From positions 1 to 16,273 of the forward strand of contig JAPEVF010000980.1 in the NCBI GenBank assembly GCA_029747585.1: a stretch of 16,273 nucleotides of DNA, written 5' to 3'. The stretch is from Pleurotus djamor (Eukaryota > Basidiomycota > Agaricomycetes > Agaricales > Pleurotaceae). The first letter of the stretch is position 1. Each line of letters opens with the position of its first letter. Of this stretch, positions 10,501 to 16,273 are shown piece by piece. The position numbers were made by a program, and so were the translations under genes. A model generated the notes under the pieces. The model searched no databases. It was not told the origin of the DNA and saw only the letters and a list, made by a program, of their open reading frames with translations.

Positions 10501-11802
10501 AAGAAGATCCGAATTTGATGGCGGTCGTCGTCGTATTTTGCGAAGAGAATATTGGGTACCTCCGAAGGATCCAAGGATTGGACAGTCTGCGAAGAGGAAG
10601 AAGTCAGCTCTGATCGCGCTGTACTAGCAATTCGAAGAGGTGTCGACGAGGAAGGCCAACCATCTGCTCAATCTAGCAGTAACCAACGCAACCCTGGTCA
10701 GCCGGGACGACCACTACTCTGTACCACTGTTCGCCGGCGACCACTCGTCTCAGCCAATGTCCCAGACTTATTAGCCACAAGGGCTATCGCTAGCGAGCCC
10801 ACGATTACCGCCCAATGTGGTCATTCATCCCTTGGTCAGCCTGGACGACCACGCATAAGCTTCGACCACACGAAGCCAAGCTCTGCGCTCGGATCCATCC
10901 AGGCATCCATCTGGAGCGGCCAGCCAAGACGACCATACGATCTCGCTCGCAGAGACATCACACGCCTGGTACGAGGTCCGCCGGGACGACCGGTACTCCC
11001 AGCACTGTTCGCCAGCGACGCATGACCTGGGTTGTCGCTGGCGAGCCCACGATTTCAGCCCAACACGATCATCCATTCCTTGGTCAGCCGGGACGACCAC
11101 ACTTACGCTTCGACCACGCGAAGCCTACGCAACACCAAGTAGCCGCTTTAATCCATCAAGACATCCATCTGGTACCGTCCGCCGAGACGACCAGACGATA
11201 TTCCTGCAATCTCGCTCGCAGACGTCACGACCACGCCAACGACATTCTAGCCGATCCCAAACACACTAATAAACCACTCGACGGCGACACCGATCCCCAA
11301 ATCACAAAGGCGAGATGATAGGCAAGATGATACTCACCGTCCTGGTGTTGAAAGGGACCTTGACGTGCATCTTCGCTCTGATGCTCGACAGATGCGGAGG
11401 AGGTAGCGGCAAAACTCTCAGCGACCTTCGGACAGGTATATCCTCCGTAAAGCCTAGGAGGGAATCGTAATCGCGACCGAGTTGAGGTAAGTTGTTGTTC
11501 CCTTCTAAGCGATAGTGGTTGACCATATTGATGCGTATGAAGGAGGACTCTCGACGCAGATCAATGCCGCAGAGGGCGTAGTTAACCAAGTCTCGCACTT
11601 TATCCTCGTAGTCGGGCAATTCGTCGATGTGGTTGTAGCGTTCAAGGTAGTCGTGCAGGGACGTGTCGACAATGGCGGGGAGTTCCATGGCTGCAAACTC
11701 AATATCGCAGGCGAAACGTCCAGATTCGTGGGGGGAAGAGAAGGAGTTTTTGCCGTCGAGTGTTGAGCTTTTATATGCGCTCGATCGTCTTACGTGCGTC
11801 AT
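7564..11802 (-). CDS. Unrecognised large fungal protein, about 1,142 aa, three exons, acidic NLS-bearing tail
   Basis: Exons on the minus strand: 11802-11338, 10586-9604 and 9545-7564. Intron 1 is 751 nt (donor GTGAGT, acceptor CTTCGCAG behind a pyrimidine tract and a CTGAC branch-like site). Intron 2 is 58 nt. Exon 3 needs one base fewer in the A-run at 8910-8916, where the assembly has an N. The frame then passes from MYIAPEK to VEEKVQGILLQFPSCVLQKI without a stop, and the total is a multiple of three. The first 780 or so residues look globular and rich in aromatics (EGHWWIDVGVELQDGG, AIWYTNGVHSRPKDG), with no domain I can name. The last 350 are disordered: acidic stretches, a 9-residue tandem repeat, an NLS-like PKRRRL, a short basic helix and a terminal acidic patch. 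The start could be 11802 or 11688; a TATAAAA at 11769-11775 favours 11688. A nuclear role is inferred, the function is unknown. Confidence 0.8.
7756..7836 (-). repeat. Three tandem 27-nt units encoding DRGEGPSR(L/I)
   Basis: Units 7810-7836, 7783-7809 and 7756-7782 each encode DRGEGPSR followed by L or I, in frame with the large minus-strand gene. They end just before the NLS-like PKRRRL. The two downstream units are nearly identical at the DNA level, suggesting recent in-frame expansion in a disordered tail. Confidence 0.92.
10690..11230. repeat. Two-copy tandem repeat (about 250-280 bp units) filling intron 1 of the large minus-strand gene
   Basis: Unit A (about 10690-10970) and unit B (about 10971-11230) align with offsets of 278, 248, 258 and 269 bp as indels accumulate. 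Shared blocks include ACTGTTCGCC (10726/11004), GCGAGCCCACGATT (10793/11041), TTGGTCAGCC.GGACGACCAC, TTCGACCAC.CGAAGCC (10861/11109), CATCCATCTGG (10904/11162) and TCTCGCTCGCAG (10941/11210). A 17-nt motif of the form GGTCAGCCGGGACGACC recurs six times, at 10696, 10834, 10918, 10975, 11082 and 11176, with few substitutions. The repeat lies wholly between the donor at 11337 and the acceptor at 10587. Confidence 0.85.
11769..11775 (-). promoter_or_regulatory. TATA-box-like TATAAAA upstream of the large minus-strand gene
   Basis: On the minus strand CATATAAAAGC lies 80 bp before the in-frame ATG at 11688 (MELPAIVDTSL). That distance suits a TATA box plus a short leader. If used, the upstream in-frame ATG at 11802 would not be in the mRNA and the protein would be about 38 residues shorter. 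The match could be chance inside coding sequence. Confidence 0.4.
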
Positions 11803-11911
11803 CGAAGAAACGGATCGGAATCGTTGTTTCTATGTTAATGTATACAAATCTGGACATATGGACATTCCGGCAGCACGGCTAGATATTCCGCCGCCGACAG
11901 TTTGAACGACG

Positions 11912-13123
11912 TTAGCCGTGAGCAAAGCGATCGATGTAATTGATGATTCCCGGTTGGATTCGAACATATTCGTCCATAAGCCATGGTGTGAGGGTAGCTG
12001 AGTTCGCATCAAGCTTTGGCCGTCCCCACCACTATGCGCGACTCACTGGTCCATACCCATTGCCTCCTCCGAGTCAGTCCCTTTCCTAGCTGTGTTGACC
12101 TCTCTCACCTATATTACCAGGCCGTTGACGCTTACACTGGCACTATATCATTGAGCCACACCCGAATCCCGCAGCAATGTTGAAGACGATTTCCCATCCC
12201 TTTAATGTGTCGTATCGCAGACTTTCCATGGTGCGTTTGCTCTGCGTGTCGCGTGCATAAGACTCTGAAAATATACTGACCGTGCTAATATCAAGTGTTA
12301 TCGGCTGCTACGACACTAAGGAACGTCTTGCAAAACTCCCCCCGCTGTCTCGAATCCTCCGATGAATGAGCTTCAAGTCTGCGACTTCAGGATGATCTTA
12401 TTGTCGACAAAGGACCGTTGCGCAGTTGGAAATGTACTCCCTGAAGACGAAAACGAACGGTTCAGTCGTCGATAAGTTGTGTGGTGTCGCAGATTTCGAT
12501 CGTTGGACAGGGTTGGATAGAAGTGAAACTCGTCCGGTGTGTTTTCCTCCCGTTTTTAGCTTCTGTAACGTAGCCGATACGTTCATTCTACCTGTTCCCA
12601 ATGACCACCCGCTATGCCCATAACCTCAAACGCCGGCGAAGCTGTCCCACATCGAGCTCGCTCTCATGATACCACTCGGCATAGCAACCTCCGTAAGTTC
12701 AACGTTCAGGACATCTAAGACTCGAAAAAGCAGCTCATTGTGTTCACGAACGATAGCCTCGAATTCTAGGACGATCGCTTGTGTCGTCTTAGTCATATTG
12801 AAGCACATTGGTACAGGATCAGCAATTACCGGACCGGAAAGGGGTGTCATTATCGCGTACTTTCCTTCTTTTGATGTCGTCCACTCAACGTTTCCGTGTC
12901 CTTGATCGCATGTCTCACGTCTACGAGACCTGCAGATGGTATCCAAAGTCAAACATCCGCTGGCATCGAAGACCACAACTCTTGGGCGTTTACGACTTGA
13001 TCGCAAGGTGTTCCATATCGGTCAATGCACGCGGTTTGGAGTGAAAGGAACGATGTAAATATCCACGTTGTATCCGAGCTGTTTATTGGGTGTCAGTTGG
13101 GACGGAGCTTCGAAGACACTTAA
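11912..13123 (-). pseudogene. Broken coding-like fragments, probable decayed gene of unknown type
   Basis: Three minus-strand stretches read like real protein but are interrupted. First, 13123-12626 is one frame (NKQLGYNVDIYIVPFTPNRV, then RVVVFDASGCLTLD, then IVLEFEAIVREHNELLFRVL) broken by an in-frame TGA at 13022-13024. No intron of normal size removes that stop. Second, 12229-12143 encodes MESLRYDTLKGWEIVFNIAA and then ends in TAG. Third, 12031-11912 encodes TLTPWLMDEYVRIQPGII and ends in TAA. Linking splice sites are weak or absent. I do not recognise the family. It could be one decayed multi-exon gene, several remnants, or an intact gene whose exons I could not join. Confidence 0.35.
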
Positions 13124-13550
13124 GCATCTTCTGAGACTTCATCCAGGTCGGGTGGCGGCGTCGGGTGTACCGATTAAAACATGAATAGACCTGCATTGTT
13201 GTATTTTCAACGGGTTATGATTCAATCCATACGCGCGGGTGCGCTTAGACTTTTCAGCAGGATGGGGGTCAGATTAAGTGGAAGTTGTGCGTTTTNGGGG
13301 GGGTTAGAGAAAGACGCACGGGATAGTGCTTTTCCTCCACACTCTTGTATATCTACATGCGAAGGGTGGGCCCGAAGGTGGTTAGATGCGTTGCAAGTGG
13401 AACGTTGATGACAACCGACACAATGATGGATATGTACGGCTCATGACCAAGGGTGGAGGTCTGATGAGGACAAACTTAGATGGAGTGGATATGGGTGAAT
13501 GCCGGAGAATGAGGATGGTGGCGAATTTCGTGACACAGTAGAAACTTAGG
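13124..13550. other. Intergenic stretch with no supported gene
   Basis: No convincing coding frame or RNA was found. It contains an N at 13296 beside a G run. Open frames here are short and unlike the real genes in composition. It is the transition from the decayed-gene region to AT-rich repeats. Confidence 0.5.
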
Positions 13551-14870
13551 ATTTAAAACTCAAGTTGACGCGAAGATTGAGAGTGATATTTTAATGCAAG
13601 TCGAGAATCGAAATTTTGCGTTCCAATTCAAGAGTGAGACTCGAAGGCGGCAATTAGATTGCGGACGGCATACTAAGACTCCACTCGGTCTACATATTAA
13701 GTCAAACGACAGAGCCACACCGACTGAAATTGGAGATTTGATAAACATGGGTCGGCAAGTATATGAATATAACAAGACAGTTATTCAAACACCGGACTAG
13801 AAACTTCAAGTTCCGGTGTAAGTCGAACCTTCAACCTAAGGATGCGGAATATGAATCATAAGTTCACAATAATAGCGTAAGACTTGAAACGATGATTGAA
13901 AACTTGAAAGGCCAATTGAAGACCTGAAATGTGAATTGATGACTCAAAATGTTAATCAAAGACTCAAAATGAGAATTGTAAACCGAAACCCGAAGCCCTC
14001 AACTCGAAACAAGAATTGAAGACTCGGAACAAGAGTTACATTGACTCGAGTATGAAAGTTTAAATCGACTCGAGTATCAAAGCGTGAATTGACTCGAGTA
14101 TAAAACTCATAAGCCGAGTTAGGTATCAAAAGCGTAAATTAATTTGGATGTTGAAATCGTAAATCGACATCCGTAGAAACTTGTGAATCGGCTGATCGTA
14201 AATTGACCGAAGTATCAAAGCATAAATTGACTTGAGTATTGAACTTGTAAGTTGACTTAGGCTCATGAGTCGGGAATACAAATTGTAACGCAAACTGACT
14301 CGGGAATACAAATTGTAGCTGAAATCGTAACTCGAATCGAGTTGAGAATACAAATCGTAACTCAAATCGAGTTGCAAATAGAAATTGTAACGCAACTCGA
14401 GTGGCAAACACAAATCGTAACACAACTCGAGTTGAGAATACAAATCGTAACTCAAATCGTAAGTCTCACCAGGTTAGGAATGCCAATTGTAGCTTGAATT
14501 GAGTTGGATTAGAAATTGGAAGTCAAATTGTGACTTGGATCGAGTTGAGGCCGAGTTGAGAACAGAACTTGTAACTTGAAATGAGTGGAGAATATAAATG
14601 GTAACTGGAGTTGACATAAGAATCTATACTGACAGTCAAGTTCATAGTCAAAGTGGTACCTGCAGTTGTGAACCAAAGTTGTAACTTCAGTTGAGACTTG
14701 AAATGCTAAGTAAAGCTGAAGGTTCACATTGGATTCTCAGATGGAAATTCAGTAACTAGTTGGAACTGTAACTAAGACTCATATTATAGTGTGACTGAAG
14801 TTAAATTATAAGCAAAGATGAAAGTCAAGTGGAAGGTTGAACTGTATTAATAGTAGTCAACTGTGGTTAT
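13551..14870. repeat. AT-rich degenerate satellite-like array (about 30-bp periodicity)
   Basis: Variants of one short phrase recur in the same orientation. TTGACTCGAGTAT-A-AAA-type units occur around 14040-14110. GAGTTGAGAATACAAATCGTAACTC-type units at roughly 28-32 bp spacing run from about 14265 to 14470. Looser forms with AATTGAAGACT or ACTTGAAATG occur on both flanks. Minus-strand open frames made of SQLE/LRYN/LYSR-like 10-residue repeats are by-products of the array. Order is clearest at 14030-14470 and decays outward. Confidence 0.75.
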
Positions 14871-15044
14871 TCGTGCAAACTGGAATCAACAATTTGCTGT
14901 ATAAGGTAGATTTGACAGGTTGTCTTCCCCTGGGATGAGGCATACTTTATTTGGCTAATGTTACTTAGGGTTATAGCGGACACTCCGGAATACTCCCCTA
15001 GGGGAGGAAATTTTGACCCAGGGTGGGACCTGGGACGGAGACAA

Positions 15045-15555
15045 ACAGCCAGGGAAGGCATCCCGGAAGCTCCTCCCACCCAGGGCAGCACACCACCCTC
15101 CTCCCCAACCTACCTGCACCTAGGGCAACACCAGACACACCCCTGCTACCTGGACACACTACCTGCTACCCAGGGAAGCCATCCTGGAAGCCCTCCCTGG
15201 GTGTGGACACCCACCTCCCTCCACTCAGCCTACATGGAATGGAGGGGAAGTGGGTGAAGGCATCCAGGAAGCCCTCACTACTCACCTACCCAGTCAGACT
15301 TGTGTTCGGTGGGTGTTCGGTGACTCTCCCACCCACCGATTGGTGTTCGAACAGAGTCCAGAGTGAGTGAGGGCATCCAGGAAGCCTCCGCCACTCACCT
15401 ACCCAGTCTTCGGTGGGTGTTTGGTGACTCTCCCACCCACCAATTTGCGTTTGAACAGAGTCCAGAGTGAGCGAGGGCATCCAGGAAGCCCCCGCCACTT
15501 ACCTACCCAGTCAGACATATGTTTGATGCGTGTACAGTGACTCTCTCACCAAGTG
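15045..15555. repeat. GC-rich minisatellite, units about 104-113 bp
   Basis: The phrase GGCATCCAGGAAGCC starts at 15259, 15372 and 15476, each followed by a CACTCACCTACCCAGTC-like block. In the first two units this is followed by GGTGACTCTCCCACCCACC and an AACAGAGTCCAGAGTGAG block. The third unit is partial and degenerates after 15520. Two more diverged copies of the head phrase lie at about 15053 and 15174. Open frames on both strands here are repeat translations, not genes. Confidence 0.88.
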
Positions 15556-15578
15556 AATTACAAGTTCATTATGCGTTG

Positions 15579-15584
15579 AAAAAA
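15579..15584 (-). terminator. T6 run, candidate Pol III terminator of the tRNA-like element
   Basis: On the minus strand TTTTTT lies 27 nt after the discriminator base at 15612. Pol III stops at T runs of about this length, but the distance is longer than usual and the run may be chance. Confidence 0.4.
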
Positions 15585-15611
15585 TTCCAATGTACGACCA
15601 TCATAAGGGCT

Positions 15612-15683
15612 TTGCCTCAGTGGGAATTGAACCCACACTTCATCACCAGATTGTGACGCGTATTACCATTATACCATGAGGCT
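15612..15683 (-). tRNA. tRNA-like element, unusual anticodon loop; possibly a tRNA pseudogene
   Basis: Read on the minus strand, 72 nt fold as a tRNA. The acceptor AGCCTCA pairs with TGAGGCA except for an A-A mismatch at the first pair. The D arm is GTAT/ATAC with an AATGGTA loop, and the T arm is GTGGG/CCCAC with a TTCAATT loop. These include typical A-box (TGGTATAATGG) and B-box (GGTTCAATTCC) Pol III promoters. The anticodon stem CGTCA/TGATG leaves an 8-nt loop, CAATCTGG; adding the inner C-G pair leaves 6 nt, so a canonical 7-nt loop is missing. CTG (Gln) is the only triplet preceded by T, but the anticodon is not assignable with confidence. A decayed tRNA, or a tRNA with an indel, fits best. 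Confidence 0.6.
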
Positions 15684-16072
15684 TAATACCTCTCTGTATA
15701 CGTTTTGCACTTGTACAAATCTGCGTGTCATATCCGCATGAACAAAATCTGAATTCAACTACGTACAGCTCAGTCTCTGATATTCACCCATCTTCAAGAA
15801 GTAACGCGCAGCTCGTAAGTTGATATAGGTACGAAGGAATATAAGAGGCTACAAGATTTATCACGCTGAGATAAGGAACAACGGCGTCGCGGACGCACAG
15901 AAAAGTCTGAATAAGTCAAACGTTTGAGTAAGAACAAGAAATTTACAGAGTACCAACGTTCGACATGAGCAAAAGAGCAATACGGCTGAGGAGACATAGG
16001 TATGGGGAGGATTGAAAGGAAAAAGTACAAGTACAAGTTGAAAATGGATAAATAAAAGAAAAATTCGTTCTC
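15684..16072. other. Intergenic stretch, possible 3' UTR or last exon of the right-edge gene
   Basis: No independent gene is supported. If the GTAAGT at 16075-16080 is a used donor, a CTCCTCAG acceptor near 15989 would continue the right-edge gene into this stretch. Otherwise it is 3' UTR and spacer up to the tRNA-like element. Confidence 0.4.
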
Positions 16073-16273
16073 CTACTTACGGCTAGACCCATACTGATGA
16101 GCTACAGGTTTGGTTCCACGTCCGATGGGTTGTTGAACCTTGCCTTGAGGTGTGGGCAGGTCCACAGCGACGACGCGTTGTCCCAGTCGAGCAGTAGCCC
16201 CGACAGGAAGTTGTCGGCGAACGGGTACCTGCTCCTCGTCGTCGTCATCTTCATCCAGATCAATCATCCCATC
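16073..16273 (-). CDS. 3' part of an unrecognised gene running off the right edge
   Basis: The minus strand is open from the window edge to a TAG at 16073-16075, giving 66 residues. An acidic stretch (IDLDEDDDDEE) is followed by a basic, Gln/Pro-rich segment (RLGQRVVAVDLPTPQGK) ending GSSRK. No domain was recognised. The last sense codons contain GTAAGT, a perfect fungal splice donor at 16080-16075, so the protein may instead splice onward and the apparent stop lie within an intron. The start is outside the window; the internal Met at 16267 is not the start on present evidence, because the frame stays open above it. Confidence 0.55.
   Translation of the reverse strand, partial: DGMIDLDEDDDDEEQVPVRRQLPVGATARLGQRVVAVDLPTPQGKVQQPIGRGTKPVAHQYGSSRK

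Noticed and set aside
10815..11318. Plus- and minus-strand open frames inside the long intron
   Set aside because: Composition is repeat-derived and the frames do not fit the splice phases of the flanking exons.
1..11802. KDZ, Helitron or retroelement identity for the gene trio
   Set aside because: No transposase, Rep/helicase, reverse transcriptase or integrase motif was seen, and no terminal repeats bracket the trio.
14126..14727. Minus-strand open frames with 10-residue repeats
   Set aside because: They are translations of the AT-rich tandem repeat; neighbouring frames give similar repeat peptides and there are no gene signals.
14867..15498. Open frames across the GC-rich minisatellite
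   Set aside because: They are Pro/Gly/Ser-rich repeat translations on both strands, explained by the tandem units.
13551..15555. CRISPR array
   Set aside because: Repeats are degenerate and contiguous with no conserved spacer-repeat pattern, and the locus is eukaryotic.

Overview
The window looks like nuclear DNA of a filamentous fungus, most likely a basidiomycete of the Agaricomycetes type. The genes are split by many short GT..AG introns (47-66 nt, donors mostly GTAAGT or GTGAGT). Spacing is compact, and there is no operon, Shine-Dalgarno site or CRISPR array. The lineage is inferred from gene architecture only. No protein here could be named to species, and no gene symbol is justified.

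Layout, left to right. (1) 1-3885, minus: a Swi2/Snf2-type helicase-like ATPase with eight visible exons, cut by the left edge inside a disordered C-terminal tail. Coding-like sequence also lies upstream of its first obvious ATG (3957-4041). (2) 4042-5110: a divergent promoter region holding an inverted duplication of about 100 bp, each arm oriented the same way toward its own gene. (3) 5111-7288, plus: a four-exon gene for an unrecognised protein of about 673 aa. It reads through only if one C is removed from a C8 run. (4) 7564-11802, minus, convergent with (3): a three-exon gene for an unrecognised protein of about 1,142 aa with an acidic, repeat-bearing, NLS-containing tail. It reads through only if one base is removed at an A-run marked by an N. 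Its first intron is 751 nt and is filled by a two-copy tandem repeat carrying six copies of a 17-nt quasi-palindrome. (5) About 11.9-13.1 kb: broken coding-like fragments on the minus strand, probably a decayed gene. (6) About 13.5-14.9 kb: AT-rich, degenerate satellite-like repeat of roughly 30 bp. (7) About 15.05-15.55 kb: GC-rich minisatellite with units of about 104-113 bp. (8) 15612-15683, minus: a tRNA-like element with an abnormal anticodon loop. (9) 16073-16273, minus: the 3' part of another unrecognised gene running off the right edge.

How the parts may fit together: the Snf2 ATPase and the two large unknown proteins form a tight divergent/convergent trio. A mirrored element sits upstream of the first two, and the third has nuclear-type features (basic NLS-like cluster, acidic tail, possible PCNA-binding motif). 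A chromatin-linked module or a domesticated or mobile cassette is a reasonable hypothesis, but it is inference. No transposase, integrase or reverse transcriptase was recognised, and the repeat-rich, gene-poor right third suggests the edge of a heterochromatic region. All three Ns (7442, 8910, 13296) sit beside homopolymers. Together with the C8 frameshift this suggests homopolymer-length sequencing errors rather than true gene inactivation.
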